Notes under the pieces: model-generated
What the model was told of the DNA's origin: nothing
The model's database searches: none
Seen by the model: only the letters and a program-made list of their open reading frames with translations
Part shown: piece after piece, positions 9,361 through 19,912 of the stretch
Layout of the letters: every line of letters begins with the position of its first letter
How positions within the stretch are numbered: position 1 is the first letter of the stretch
Source of the DNA: Aureimonas sp. AU20
GTDB lineage: Bacteria; Pseudomonadota; Alphaproteobacteria; Rhizobiales; Rhizobiaceae
Assembly (NCBI RefSeq): GCF_001442755.1
Contig: NZ_CP006367.1
Span: forward strand, 3,410,001-3,474,000
Reading direction: 5' to 3'
Length of the DNA: 64,000 nt
Translations under genes and position numbers: made by a program

Positions 9361-10710
9361 CTATGATTTATATTGAGATTTTTCGAAGGCCCCCGGAACG
9401 CGCAAACGGAAGCGGACCGAGAAGGTCGATCCCTGGCCGGGAATCGAGCTGATCGACAGCCGCGTGTTGTGCCGTATCAGGACGTTTCGCACGATGCTGA
9501 GGCCGAGCCCGGTGCCGCGCACGCGCCCGCTTCCGTCTTCCACGCGGTAGAATCGCTCGGTGAGGCGGGGCACGTGTTCCGGCGGAATTCCCTGCCCGAA
9601 ATCGCGCACGAAGGCCTCCACCGTCTCGTCCGTTCGCGTCAGGCCGATCTGGATTCGCCCGCCCGCGTCGCCGTATTTCAGGGCGTTCTCGGCGAGGTTG
9701 CCGAAGACCTGAACCAGCTCGTCATGGTCGCCGTTCACCAGCGCCTCGCCCTCCTCCAGCCCGGTCAGTTCCAGGGCCAGGTTCTTCTCGGCGGCCGTGG
9801 GAGCGGCCTGCTGGGCGACGACGCGCATGACCGACACGAGATCGGTCAGCTCGTTCGCTTCCAACCGCCGGCGCATTTCGATGCGCGACAGGGACAGAAG
9901 ATCGTCGATCAGGCGCGACATGCGCCGGGCCTGATCCTGCATGATGTCGAGAAACTGGGCACGCGCCTTGGGATCGTCGCGCGCCGGCCCTTTCAGCGTC
10001 TCGATGAAGCCGGAGAGCGAGGCGAGCGGCGTGCGCAGCTCGTGGCTGGCATTGGCGACGAAGTCGGTGCGGATGCGCTCCAGGCGGCGCATCTGCGTGC
10101 GGTCGCGAAACAGCGCCAGAAAGAAGACCGGCCGCGCCTCGCCGGGCATCGGCATGGGCAGGATGTCCACCGCCCAGGCGCGCTCGGAGGGCGCGCGCTC
10201 GGCATATTCGGTCATCTGCGCCTCGCCGCTCTCGATCGACTCGGCCATGGCGGCAATCAGCTCGGGCGCGCGAAAGCGCATCGCGATCGGATCGCCCAGC
10301 GCCATATTGCCGAAGGTCTGGATGCCGACCGCGTTGGAAAAGCGCAAAGCGAGGTTGCGGTCGAGCACGAAGGCGGGCTCGCGCATGGCGTCCACCACGC
10401 TCTTGACGCTGGCGTTCGGCCAGAGCGGCGAGGACGCGTCGGTCTTTACCGCGTTGCGCTGGCGCGAGGCGCGCGCGCCTCGCTGGATCAAGCCGACCAG
10501 GGCGGCCAGTGCCAGCGCACCGAGCGCCGGGGGCCGCGCATCGGGCACGAGATAGGCGACCAGCGCGAGGCCGATCGCCAGGGCGATGAGCGGGAGTGAG
10601 ACGGCGGCGCGGCGGCGCGAGCCTTCGAAAGGAGGGGCTGTGTCGGCCATGCCGCTGCGATTCACCGCTTCGTTTCCGCATTCGAATGGGACAAGCGACA
10701 CGCTTCGCAC
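9361..10710 (-). CDS. phoR: Phosphate sensor histidine kinase PhoR
   Basis: PhoR phosphorylates PhoB and senses phosphate through the Pst system and PhoU. The product has two close membrane helices (about 38-54 and 62-77), a PAS-like region (about 100-205), a HisKA domain with H223 in NASHELRTPLASLSG, and an ATPase domain with N box NLAENALKYGD, G1 RDFGQGIPPEH and G2 GTGLGLSIV. I used the GTG at 10710, which has GAGGGAAC just upstream; the ATG at 10650 would remove 20 residues and is also possible. It ends 136 bp before pstS. The absence of a periplasmic loop fits sensing via Pst, not direct phosphate binding. Confidence 0.93.
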   Translation of the reverse strand: MRSVSLVPFECGNEAVNRSGMADTAPPFEGSRRRAAVSLPLIALAIGLALVAYLVPDARPPALGALALAALVGLIQRGARASRQRNAVKTDASSPLWPNASVKSVVDAMREPAFVLDRNLALRFSNAVGIQTFGNMALGDPIAMRFRAPELIAAMAESIESGEAQMTEYAERAPSERAWAVDILPMPMPGEARPVFFLALFRDRTQMRRLERIRTDFVANASHELRTPLASLSGFIETLKGPARDDPKARAQFLDIMQDQARRMSRLIDDLLSLSRIEMRRRLEANELTDLVSVMRVVAQQAAPTAAEKNLALELTGLEEGEALVNGDHDELVQVFGNLAENALKYGDAGGRIQIGLTRTDETVEAFVRDFGQGIPPEHVPRLTERFYRVEDGSGRVRGTGLGLSIVRNVLIRHNTRLSISSIPGQGSTFSVRFRLRVPGAFEKSQYKS

Positions 10711-10783
10711 GTTCCCTCGTCAAACGCATGACAGCGACGGCCGACAGCCGAAAGAAGCCGCGGCCGGCCGGCGAAAGATGGCC

Positions 10784-11728
10784 TCAGCCGAGATCCCGCA
10801 GGCGCACGGAATAGATGTCGACGTCGCTCGCCCCGGCGCCCAAACCCGGCGCGATGGCTAGGCTCGTCACGTTGCTGGCCACCGCCGGCACGGTCACGTC
10901 GAAGACGAAGGCCTCTTCCGGCATGTCGGTGCTGAAGCGCTGCCGGTCGCAGATGCTCTGCTGGCCGACGAGGCAGCGCACGCCGAACTCACGCGGGCTG
11001 CCGTCCGGCGAGCCGGCGACGACCTCGATGCGCACCTGCCGGCCGGCGATCTGGCGCAGCGTGCCGGGGCCGATCGTCAGAAGCGCCTCGTTCTGGCTGC
11101 CGACGGGCGCGGAAATGCGCACGGCCTCCCGCTCGTCCGACTTGGCGACCGCCTCTATGCGCCCGCCCGCCGGGGTGGAAAGCGTTTCCAGGTCGTTGCC
11201 ATCGAACACGTCGATCCAGGCGAGCTTGGGCAGGCCGTCGTCGCTTTCGATCGAGCCCGTCGTCGCCGGCGCCGTGTCGCCGCCGCGCAGGGCGCCGGTG
11301 ATCGCATAGGCCAGAAGCGCAAGGCCGAGCGCCAGGAGAACCGCGAAGGCGGGAACCTTCCAACTGGGCTTCCGCGCGGCGACCTCACCCGGCGTGCGCA
11401 CGCCGCCGGGCGTCCAGCCGTCCTCGTGCCGCGTTTCCTCACCCGCCTCGCCCGTCGGGGCATGGGGCGCGTCGTCATAGGGGGCGTCGAAGACCTCAGG
11501 CGCGGGCTCGGCGGGATAGCTGTTCGCAGCGAAGTCCGCTTCGACGCGGTTGATCGTCTCGGCCAGGCGCGTGCGCTGGTCCAGCGCGCTCGCCTCGTCC
11601 GCCCCGCGCGTCTCCAGCATGCGCTCCAGCGCGCGCTCGGACGCGGCATAGATGCTTTCGCGAAAGGCGGGATCGCGCGTGTCGCCGCCTTCAAGCGCCC
11701 GTCGCAGGCTGTCTTCCATCGCGCTCAT
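10784..11728 (-). CDS. Membrane-anchored protein with periplasmic beta-rich domain, function unknown
   Basis: I do not recognise a named function. The 314-residue product has an acidic cytoplasmic part (1-125), one membrane helix at about 127-150 (VPAFAVLLALGLALLAYAIT), and a C-terminal domain (about 165-314) rich in beta-strand patterns, with a cysteine pair in RCLVGQQSICDRQRF that could form a disulfide outside the membrane. Similar single-helix proteins occur in Rhizobiales; the tail resembles a carbohydrate-binding beta-sandwich, but that is inference. It ends 73 bp before phoR on the same strand, so it may share its transcript. ATG codons at 11728 and 11719 are both possible starts. Confidence 0.75.
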   Translation of the reverse strand: MSAMEDSLRRALEGGDTRDPAFRESIYAASERALERMLETRGADEASALDQRTRLAETINRVEADFAANSYPAEPAPEVFDAPYDDAPHAPTGEAGEETRHEDGWTPGGVRTPGEVAARKPSWKVPAFAVLLALGLALLAYAITGALRGGDTAPATTGSIESDDGLPKLAWIDVFDGNDLETLSTPAGGRIEAVAKSDEREAVRISAPVGSQNEALLTIGPGTLRQIAGRQVRIEVVAGSPDGSPREFGVRCLVGQQSICDRQRFSTDMPEEAFVFDVTVPAVASNVTSLAIAPGLGAGASDVDIYSVRLRDLG

Positions 11729-11968
11729 GATGTCTCCGAACTGGGCAGACAGCGGAATAAGGCAGGCTTAATTCCGCCGCTTCGAACCGTGTGGATACTG
11801 CAAAGCAGGCCGATGGAGCAATTGAAAGGCGAGCGGGGCCGACGGGAAATCTCTTCTCGGCCACTCGCCCCGCTTCATCCTCTCTGAGTCCGGAGACGGG
11901 ACGGCGCCGGCTTTACTTCCCGCCGGAGCGACCAATCTCCCAGCGCTGTCAGACGAACAGGCCCCGCC

Positions 11969-13849
11969 ATGCAGTCCTCCGCCTCACCTCCCGCGCCCAA
12001 TCCGATCTCGAACCATGGCGTCATCGGCGACATGAACACGCTCGCGCTCGTGGCGCAGGATGGGCGGATCGACTTCTTCTGCCATCCCAGTCTCGACTCG
12101 CCCTCGCTTTTCGCCGGGCTGCTCGACCCTGAAAAAGCCGGCGAGTTCCGCCTTTGGGCCGACGCCGACGGGCTGACCTGCCGGCAGATCTACCTGCCCG
12201 ACACCAACATCCTTCTGACCCGCTTTCTCGGGCAGGATGGGATCGGCGAACTTACCGACTTCATGCCCACCGACGGGTCGGGCCGCATCGTGCGCCGCGC
12301 CAAGGCGATCATGGGGCCGGTGCGCTTTCGCGTTCTGATCCGCCCGCGCCCCGAATATGGCGCGGCCGAGCCAAGCTTCCGCGCTGTTGCCGGCGGCTTC
12401 GCGGCGAGTTGGACGCGGGCCTCGGACGGCGGGCAGGAGGAGGTCTTCTTCTATTCGTCCATCCCCTTGCGCGTGGAGGACGGCAGCATTCTGGGCGAGG
12501 CGGACCTTGCCGAGGACCAATCCATCTACGTCGTCTTCTGCCCCGGACGGGCGGACGCGCCGCCGATCCAGCCGGGCTATGCCCGCTCGGCCTTCTTCCA
12601 GACGCGCGAGTTCTGGCATCGCTGGGTGCGGCAGGGCCGCTACCCCACCTTCTGGCGCGAGCTCGTGGTGCGCTCGGCGTTGACGCTGAAGCTCCTGACC
12701 TCGGCGCGGCACGGCTCGATCGCGGCGGCCGGCACGTTCGGCCTGCCGGAAGTGGTGGGCGGCGAGCGCAACTGGGACTATCGGTTCTGCTGGGTGCGCG
12801 ACAGCGCCTTCACGCTCTACGCCCTGTCGCGGCTCAACTATTTCGACGAGGCGGAGGCCTTCATCCACTTCCTGATGGAGCGGATCGTCGAGCCGCACGA
12901 GGACGTGCAGTCCGGCCTGCAAATCATGTATGCGATGGACGGCGCCGACAAGCTGCCCGAGGTCTCGCTCGACCACCTGTCGGGCTATCGCGGCTCGCGC
13001 CCCGTGCGCGTCGGCAACGCCGCCTACAGCCAGCGGCAGATGGACATCTACGGCGAGTTCATGGACGCGGTCTATATCGCGACCAAGGCGCGGGGAAAGC
13101 CGGCCTACGCCGTCTGGGCCAAACTTTCGCGGCTGATGGACTGGCTCTGCGACCACTGGCACCTACCAGACAAGGGCATCTGGGAAAGCCGGGGCGAGGA
13201 CCGCGAATATCTCTCCTCGCGCCTGATGTGCTGGGTGGCGCTCGACCGCGGCATGAAGATCGCGAGCCGCGAGTCGCTGCCCGCCGACATCGCGCGCTGG
13301 CGCTCGGAGCGCGACGCCATCCAGCGCAGCATCCTGGAGGAGTTCTGGAACAAGGATCTCGGCGCCTTCACGCAGTTCAAGGGCTCCACGACGCTGGACG
13401 CGGTGGTCCTGCTCATGCCGCTGGTGAAGTTCATCAACCCGCGCGACCAGATGTGGACCTCGACGCTGAAGGCCGTGCAGGCCAATCTCGTCCATGACTG
13501 CCTGGTGAAGCGCTACATCAACACCGACGAGAACCATGACGGGCTGGAGGGCGAGGAAGGCTTCTTCACCATCTGCTCGTTCTGGTATGTCGAGGCGCTC
13601 GCCCGGTCCGGCTTCGTGTCGGAGGCGCGGCTCCTGTTCGAGAAGCTGCACAGCTACAGCAACCATCTCGGGCTCTACTCGGAGGAGCTTTCCTCCTCCG
13701 GCGACCATCTCGGCAATTTCCCGCAAGGGCTCACCCATCTGTCGCTGATCTCGGCCGCGATCTGGCTCGACCGCGCCCTGACCTCGACCAGCGGCGACCC
13801 CGCCAACGCCTCCCATCAAATGATCGAGGACCCCGATGGAATCTACTGA
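11969..13849 (+). CDS. Glycoside hydrolase family 15 protein (glucoamylase/trehalase-like)
   Basis: GH15 enzymes cut glucose from alpha-glucans or split trehalose by inversion. The 626-residue protein has the usual bacterial N-terminal beta domain (about 10-210, starting ISNHGVIGDMNTLALVAQDGR) and an (alpha/alpha)6 barrel with RNWDYRFCWVRD near 267 and the catalytic-acid region EGEEGFFTICSFW near 524. It has no signal peptide and is probably cytoplasmic. The stop codon lies 14 bp inside the following SDR gene, so the two are coupled. That pairing suggests release of glucose by this enzyme and oxidation by the partner. Whether the substrate is trehalose or a glucan cannot be read from the sequence. 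Confidence 0.9.
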   Translation: MQSSASPPAPNPISNHGVIGDMNTLALVAQDGRIDFFCHPSLDSPSLFAGLLDPEKAGEFRLWADADGLTCRQIYLPDTNILLTRFLGQDGIGELTDFMPTDGSGRIVRRAKAIMGPVRFRVLIRPRPEYGAAEPSFRAVAGGFAASWTRASDGGQEEVFFYSSIPLRVEDGSILGEADLAEDQSIYVVFCPGRADAPPIQPGYARSAFFQTREFWHRWVRQGRYPTFWRELVVRSALTLKLLTSARHGSIAAAGTFGLPEVVGGERNWDYRFCWVRDSAFTLYALSRLNYFDEAEAFIHFLMERIVEPHEDVQSGLQIMYAMDGADKLPEVSLDHLSGYRGSRPVRVGNAAYSQRQMDIYGEFMDAVYIATKARGKPAYAVWAKLSRLMDWLCDHWHLPDKGIWESRGEDREYLSSRLMCWVALDRGMKIASRESLPADIARWRSERDAIQRSILEEFWNKDLGAFTQFKGSTTLDAVVLLMPLVKFINPRDQMWTSTLKAVQANLVHDCLVKRYINTDENHDGLEGEEGFFTICSFWYVEALARSGFVSEARLLFEKLHSYSNHLGLYSEELSSSGDHLGNFPQGLTHLSLISAAIWLDRALTSTSGDPANASHQMIEDPDGIY

Positions 13850-14669
13850 CGCTTCGCCCTTTGCCGGCCTCCTCTCATTGAAAGGGCAAACCGCGCTCGT
13901 CACCGGCTCGTCTTCGGGCATCGGCGAGGCGATCGCCGTGGAACTGGCGCGCAGCGGGGCGGACGTCGTCGTCAACTATCACGGCTCGGCCGAAAAGGCG
14001 CTGGGTACGGTGGAGCGGATCGAGGCGCTCGGCCGGCGCGCCGTGGCCATCCAGGCCGATGTGGCGACGGAGGCCGACGTCGCGCGCCTGTTCGACGAGG
14101 GCGAGGCGGCGCTCGGGACCTTCGACATCGTGGTGTCGAATGCCGGGCTGCAGCGCGACGCCGCGATCTCGGACATGAGCCTCGACGACTGGAACAAGGT
14201 GATCGAGACCAACCTGACCGGCGGCTTCCTGGTGGGGCGCGAGGCGATCCGCCGCTTCCGCCGCAAGGGTCTGCGGGAAGAGGTCAGCCGGGCGCTCGGC
14301 AAGCTCCTGTTCGACAATTCCGTCCACCAGCGCATTCCCTGGGCCTTCCGCGCCAATTACGCGGCGTCCAAGGGCGGGCTGAAGCTTCTGATGGAATCGC
14401 TGGCGCAGGAGGTGGCGCCCGAGAAGATCCGGGTCAACGCGGTGGCGCCCGGCGCCATTGCCACGGCGATCAACGAGATCGAGCGCGACAAGCCGGGCGG
14501 CGTCGATGCCATGCTGAAGCTCATTCCCTATGGGCGGATCGGCGAACCCGCCGATATCGGCCGCGCCGCGGCCTTTCTCGTGTCGGACGCGGCGGACTAC
14601 ATCACCGGCCAGACCCTCTTCGTCGACGGCGGCATGACGCTCTATCCCGAGTTTCGCGGCAACGGTTGA
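13836..14669 (+). CDS. Short-chain dehydrogenase, glucose 1-dehydrogenase-like
   Basis: This classical SDR of 277 residues has the cofactor motif TGSSSGIGEA (about 22-31), NAG in VSNAGLQRDA, catalytic Ser in NSVHQ (about 160), and Tyr and Lys in NYAASK (about 174 and 178). The stretch REEVSRALGKLL before the catalytic serine is seen in glucose-1-dehydrogenase-like SDRs next to GH15 genes. FVDGGMTLYPEF near the C-terminus is typical. It overlaps the GH15 gene by 14 bp and is probably translated from the same message. Oxidation of glucose to gluconolactone is likely but inferred. Confidence 0.87.
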   Translation: MESTDASPFAGLLSLKGQTALVTGSSSGIGEAIAVELARSGADVVVNYHGSAEKALGTVERIEALGRRAVAIQADVATEADVARLFDEGEAALGTFDIVVSNAGLQRDAAISDMSLDDWNKVIETNLTGGFLVGREAIRRFRRKGLREEVSRALGKLLFDNSVHQRIPWAFRANYAASKGGLKLLMESLAQEVAPEKIRVNAVAPGAIATAINEIERDKPGGVDAMLKLIPYGRIGEPADIGRAAAFLVSDAADYITGQTLFVDGGMTLYPEFRGNG

Positions 14670-14678
14670 GCTTGAACG

Positions 14679-14704
14679 AAAAAAGGCGGCCCGAGGGCCG
14701 CCCT
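14679..14704 (-). terminator. Rho-independent terminator for trcR
   Basis: On the minus strand GGCGGCCC and GGGCCGCC form a stem followed by TTTTTT. It lies 27 bp after the trcR stop and also faces the convergent SDR gene. Confidence 0.75.
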
Positions 14705-14730
14705 GATTGGGTTCGCGAAGAAAGATCGGA

Positions 14731-15432
14731 TCAGACGATCTCGTCTTCCTCGCCCTCTTCCGGCTCCTTGCGGCGCATGGAGGAGAGCTTGGCGAAGACG
14801 GCGGCGGCGTCGAGTTCCTCGTCCTCCTCGCGCGGGGCGGGGCGGTAGTTCTGGGTCTGCGCGGCCGAGAGCAGGCGCTCCTCCTCGGCCAGTTCCTCGG
14901 GTCGGGGCATGCCGCGCGAGGCCTTCTCGACTTCGAGGTCGAGGTCGATCTGCGAGCAGAGACCCAGCGTCACCGGGTCCATCGGCTGAAGATTGGCCGA
15001 GTTCCAGTGCGTGCGCTCGCGGATCTGCTCGATCGTGTGCTTGGTCGTGCCGACCAGGCGCGAGATGGCGTTGTCCTTCAGCTCGGGATGGTTGCGCACC
15101 AGCCAGAGGATGGCGTTGGGCCGATCCTGCCGCTTGGAAACCGGCGTGTAGCGCGGTCCCTTGCGCTTGGCCTCGGGCACGCGGACCTTCGGCGGCGCCA
15201 GCTTCAGCCTGTGGCGCCCGTCCTTCTCGGCGCGAACGATCTCGTCGCGCGTCAGCTGCCCGGTGATGATCGGGTCCATGCCCTTGATGCCCTGCGCCGC
15301 CTCGCCGTCGGCAATCGCCTTCACTTCGAGCGGGTGCAAGGTGCAGAACTCGGCGATCTGCTCGAACGACAGCGATGTGTTGTCCACCAGCCAGACGGCC
15401 GTGGCCTTCGGCATCAGGAGCTGCTGAGCCAT
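14731..15432 (-). CDS. trcR: DUF1013 family cell-cycle transcriptional regulator (TrcR-like)
   Basis: The 233-residue protein matches the alphaproteobacterial DUF1013 family, which I recall as TrcR, a cell-cycle transcription factor associated with RNA polymerase in Caulobacter. Conserved stretches are LLMPKATAVWLVDNTSLSFE (about 5-24), QIAEFCTLHPLEVKAIADGE, and a helix-turn-helix-like part KDNAISRLVGTTKHTIEQIR (about 131-150). The C-terminus is very acidic. I chose the ATG at 15432, which has GGAGAC upstream and the conserved MAQQLLMPKA start; an upstream in-frame start adds 16 unconserved residues. The family identification is firm, the TrcR name less so. Confidence 0.85.
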   Translation of the reverse strand: MAQQLLMPKATAVWLVDNTSLSFEQIAEFCTLHPLEVKAIADGEAAQGIKGMDPIITGQLTRDEIVRAEKDGRHRLKLAPPKVRVPEAKRKGPRYTPVSKRQDRPNAILWLVRNHPELKDNAISRLVGTTKHTIEQIRERTHWNSANLQPMDPVTLGLCSQIDLDLEVEKASRGMPRPEELAEEERLLSAAQTQNYRPAPREEDEELDAAAVFAKLSSMRRKEPEEGEEDEIV

Positions 15433-15578
15433 GGGTAATAGTCTCCTAGTGGCCCACCCGGAGGAGCAGGCTGTGGTCATGCCACGAATGCGGGAATTGA
15501 AGGCGAACTATAGGGGCTACTTTCCGCAATCGCAAGGAAGTCTCCCTGGCCGGCGAGACGATCTATCGCCCGTCCCGC

Positions 15579-16580
15579 CTATCGCGCGTCCGGCAGCAGC
15601 ACGATCTTGCCGATGTGATCGCGCTCCATGTGCCGGTGCGCCTCCGCCGCTTCGTGCAGCGGGTAGGTCGCCTCGATCAGCGGTTTCACCCGGCCGGCCT
15701 CCAGAAGCGGCCAGACATGGTGCTGGAGATCGGCCGCCAGCGCCGCCTTGAAGGCGTGGTCGCGGGCGCGAAGGGTCGAGCCGGTGAGATGCAGGCGCTT
15801 CTGCATCACGAGGTTGAGGTCGATCTCCGCCTTGTTGCCCCGCAGAAAGGCGATCTGCACGATCCGCCCGTCGGGGGCGGCCGCCTTCAGGTTGCGGTTG
15901 GCGTAGTCGCCGCCCACCATGTCGAGCGTGACGTCGGCGCCCCTCCCCTCGCGCCAACCGTGCATCGCGGCCACGAAATCCTCCTGGCGATAGTCGATGG
16001 CGAGATCGGCCCCCAGGCGGCGCGCGGCCTCGGCCTTGTCCGGGCTGCCGACCGTCGTCGCCACATGCGCGCCGAAGGCGTGGGCGAGCTGGATGGCGGT
16101 CGTGCCGATGCCGGATGTACCGCCATGGACGAGAAAGGTCTCGCCCTCGCGCAAGCCCCCGCGCTGAAAGACGTTGTGCCAGACGGTCAGGAAGGTTTCA
16201 GGGATCGCCGCAGCCTCGGGAAAGCCCAGGCCCGCCGGCACGGGCAACGCGCTGCCGGCGTCGGCCAGCGCGTACTCGGCGTATCCGCCGCCCGGCAGAA
16301 GCGCCATCACCGCGTCGCCCAAAGCCCAGGTCGTGACGCCCTCGCCCAGCGCCGCGACGAGACCCGAGACCTCCAGGCCCGGCCAATCCGGCGCGCCGGT
16401 GGGCGGGGGATAAACGCCCTGGCGCTGCAGCAGATCGGGCCGGTTGACCCCGGCAGCATGCACCTCGATGAGGATCTGGCCGGGGCCAGGCCGGGGCACC
16501 TCGGCCTCGCGCGGCACCAGAACCTCCGGCCCTCCATGGCCATCGAGGCCGACAAGCTTCATCCGGGTGGGCAGGCTCAT
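15579..16580 (-). CDS. NAD(P)H:quinone oxidoreductase, MDR superfamily
   Basis: The product (333 residues) belongs to the zinc-free quinone oxidoreductases of the alcohol dehydrogenase fold. It has the N-terminal GroES-like half with AAGVNRPDLLQRQGVYPPP (about 43-61), the nucleotide motif HGGTSGIGTTAIQLA (about 148-162) and GADLAIDYRQEDF. No structural zinc cysteine cluster is present. It probably reduces quinones or enones with NADPH in the cytosol, like the PIG3 group. The ATG at 16580 fits the family. The gene is alone and divergent from the candidate small RNA. Confidence 0.88.
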   Translation of the reverse strand: MSLPTRMKLVGLDGHGGPEVLVPREAEVPRPGPGQILIEVHAAGVNRPDLLQRQGVYPPPTGAPDWPGLEVSGLVAALGEGVTTWALGDAVMALLPGGGYAEYALADAGSALPVPAGLGFPEAAAIPETFLTVWHNVFQRGGLREGETFLVHGGTSGIGTTAIQLAHAFGAHVATTVGSPDKAEAARRLGADLAIDYRQEDFVAAMHGWREGRGADVTLDMVGGDYANRNLKAAAPDGRIVQIAFLRGNKAEIDLNLVMQKRLHLTGSTLRARDHAFKAALAADLQHHVWPLLEAGRVKPLIEATYPLHEAAEAHRHMERDHIGKIVLLPDAR

Positions 16581-16944
16581 GCTCGGCGACCTTTCTCGGG
16601 AATGGTTCCAGCCAAACTAGGGCAAGGCCAAAATTTTCCGAGAGTCGCTAACCCCGCATTTACCGAGTTCGCACAAAGCTGTGGGTGTCCAATTCGTTGG
16701 ATGGCGACCCCTATGGTTGTCGACGTCTCCCTGTTGAAACTTGATAGAGCCGCCTCCGCGCGGCTCTCTTTTTCCCGTTCGAGGCCATCTCGGGACGGCC
16801 AACAAGGCGAACGGACGTTAACCAAATCGGCGCGAAGCGACTTGCGCGGGGCGAGGCTTGCGTAGAGGATTCCGGCATCAGGTTCGTCCGGCATTTCGCT
16901 GCATGGACCGTGCAACGATTCTTGCCCAGGCTGGTTGTCCCCGC
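16581..16944. other. Intergenic region between the quinone oxidoreductase and DUF1465 genes
   Basis: No protein gene is supported here. It holds the candidate small RNA with its terminator (16690-16776), a TTAACC at 16819 resembling half of a CtrA site, and two GANTC sites (16867 and 16916) in the leader of the DUF1465 gene. Confidence 0.5.
16690..16776 (+). ncRNA. Candidate small RNA ending in an intrinsic terminator
   Basis: A plus-strand terminator, GAGCCGC / GCGGCTC with loop CTCCGC and then TCTTTTTC (about 16747-16773), stands where no plus-strand gene precedes it: the gene upstream is divergent and the next plus-strand gene starts 170 bp later. Before it lie a second possible hairpin (GGCGAC...GTTGTC) and unpaired C/U-rich stretches GACGTCTCCCTG and GACCCCTATG. 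This architecture, with exposed CUCC motifs, recalls the alphaproteobacterial suhB/alpha-r14 small RNAs that pair with ribosome sites, but that match is from memory. The 5' end is a guess; no clear promoter was found. Confidence 0.5.
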
Positions 16945-17469
16945 ATGTCACAAAAACCATCCGATCGAAGCGACTTCCAGACCGTGCGGATCGCAGAACG
17001 CCTCGCCTTCTCGGCGTCGTTCCAGCCGATCTTCGACGCTGGAATGAACTTGGTCGATGAAACCGCCGCCTATCTCGACGGCGAGGGACGGCGTGACGTG
17101 AAGACGCTGTCCAAGGGTGCGGCGACGCTTTACGCCGCCGAGTCCATGCGCTTGACGACCCGCCTCATGCAGGTCGCCTCCTGGCTGCTGCTCCAGCGCG
17201 CGGCCAACCAGGGCGACATGTCGCGATCCCAGGTCGAAGCCGAGAAGACCAAGGTGCGCCTCGACGGCAGCGCCGAGGGCGTCGATTCGCCCTTCTACGA
17301 GGAACTGCCGGCCAGCTTCCGCGGCCTCGTGGAGCGCGCCCTGCTTCTGGAGCGGCGCATCGCCATGCTGGATCGCGAAATCTACGGCTCCGCCGCCCCC
17401 TTGCAGACGATCGTGCCCAATCCGGTCGGCCAGCAGATCGACCTCCTGCGGACCGCCTTCGCGATCTGA
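16945..17469 (+). CDS. DUF1465 family protein
   Basis: This 174-residue protein belongs to the alphaproteobacterial DUF1465 family, of unknown function. It is mostly helical, with RLAFSASFQPIFDAGMNLVD near the start and MRLTTRLMQVASWLLLQRA in the middle; family members share these. No signal peptide or membrane segment is clear. I start it at the ATG at 16945 (MSQKPSD), close to the family N-terminus; the frame stays open upstream to 16858, without a ribosome site. Two GANTC sites and a TTAACC precede it, so cell-cycle control is conceivable. Two terminators follow. Confidence 0.82.
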   Translation: MSQKPSDRSDFQTVRIAERLAFSASFQPIFDAGMNLVDETAAYLDGEGRRDVKTLSKGAATLYAAESMRLTTRLMQVASWLLLQRAANQGDMSRSQVEAEKTKVRLDGSAEGVDSPFYEELPASFRGLVERALLLERRIAMLDREIYGSAAPLQTIVPNPVGQQIDLLRTAFAI

Positions 17470-17497
17470 CCGCTCTTTCCCATTTGTAAGCCGACCG

Positions 17498-17528
17498 ACG
17501 CCGCTGGAGCTTCTCCGGCGGCGTTTTT
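17498..17528 (+). terminator. Rho-independent terminator after DUF1465 gene
   Basis: Stem ACGCCGCTGGAG / CTCCGGCGGCGT with loop CTT, running into TTTTTCG. Confidence 0.8.
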
Positions 17529-17555
17529 CGTTTGCCCGGCAGTAATGCGCACAAC

Positions 17556-17586
17556 AAAAAGCCCGGCGCGAGGGCCGGGCTTTTTG
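17556..17586. terminator. Bidirectional terminator before rpmE end
   Basis: AAAAAGCCCGGC / GCCGGGCTTTTT around GCGAGG serves the minus-strand rpmE and, as backup, the plus-strand DUF1465 gene. Confidence 0.8.
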
Positions 17587-17610
17587 CGAGTCGAAATCGG
17601 AGGCGATGGC

Positions 17611-17832
17611 TTAGATGCCGAGGCCTTCGTAGCGCTTGTTGAAGCGCGACACGCGGCCGCCGCGATCCAGCATCTGCTGGTTGCCGCCGGTCCAGGCCGG
17701 GTGGCTGGTCGGGTCGATGTCGAGGTTCAGCTTGTCGCCGGCCGAGCCGTAGGTCGAGCGGGTCTGATACTCGGTGCCGTTCGTCATCACGATGGTGATC
17801 GTGTGATAGTCGGGATGGATGTTCTGCTTCAT
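17611..17832 (-). CDS. rpmE: 50S ribosomal protein bL31, zinc-free type
   Basis: bL31 bridges the ribosomal subunits. The 73-residue protein starts [19 protein letters not shown], where zinc-type bL31 would carry CxxC motifs, and contains no cysteine, so it is the zinc-independent form usual in Rhizobiales. The C-terminus [20 protein letters not shown] is conserved in this group. A likely promoter lies about 120 bp upstream, divergent from the ABC exporter. Confidence 0.96.
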   Translation of the reverse strand: MKQNIHPDYHTITIVMTNGTEYQTRSTYGSAGDKLNLDIDPTSHPAWTGGNQQMLDRGGRVSRFNKRYEGLGI

Positions 17833-17951
17833 GATGCCCTCACAGACAGTAACGCGCTCGCACTCACCAAGCCCGATGGGCCGCCCCGCGAGGGAAGCGG
17901 GCCGGTCGGGCCGGAATGAGGAGCGCGATCGCTTTCAAATTCAAGGGCGAG

Positions 17952-17980
17952 CCTATACATGAGGGGCCGATAGCGCACAA
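17952..17980 (-). promoter_or_regulatory. Candidate promoter for rpmE
   Basis: On the minus strand TTGTGC (17980-17975) and TATAGG (17957-17952) are separated by 17 bp. A leader of about 115 nt would result. The -35 is weak; the -10 and spacing are good. Confidence 0.4.
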
Positions 17981-18001
17981 GGCCGCAAAGGCGATCCAAT
18001 C

Positions 18002-19813
<1,812 letters not shown>

Positions 19814-19912
19814 AGCGAGGGCGGGACGCAAAACCCCGCCCCGATCGCTCGATTGCGCCGGCTTCGAGGGCATCGGCTACCGAGCGCCGCCGGCCTCTCC
19901 CAGCCTGGGCTC

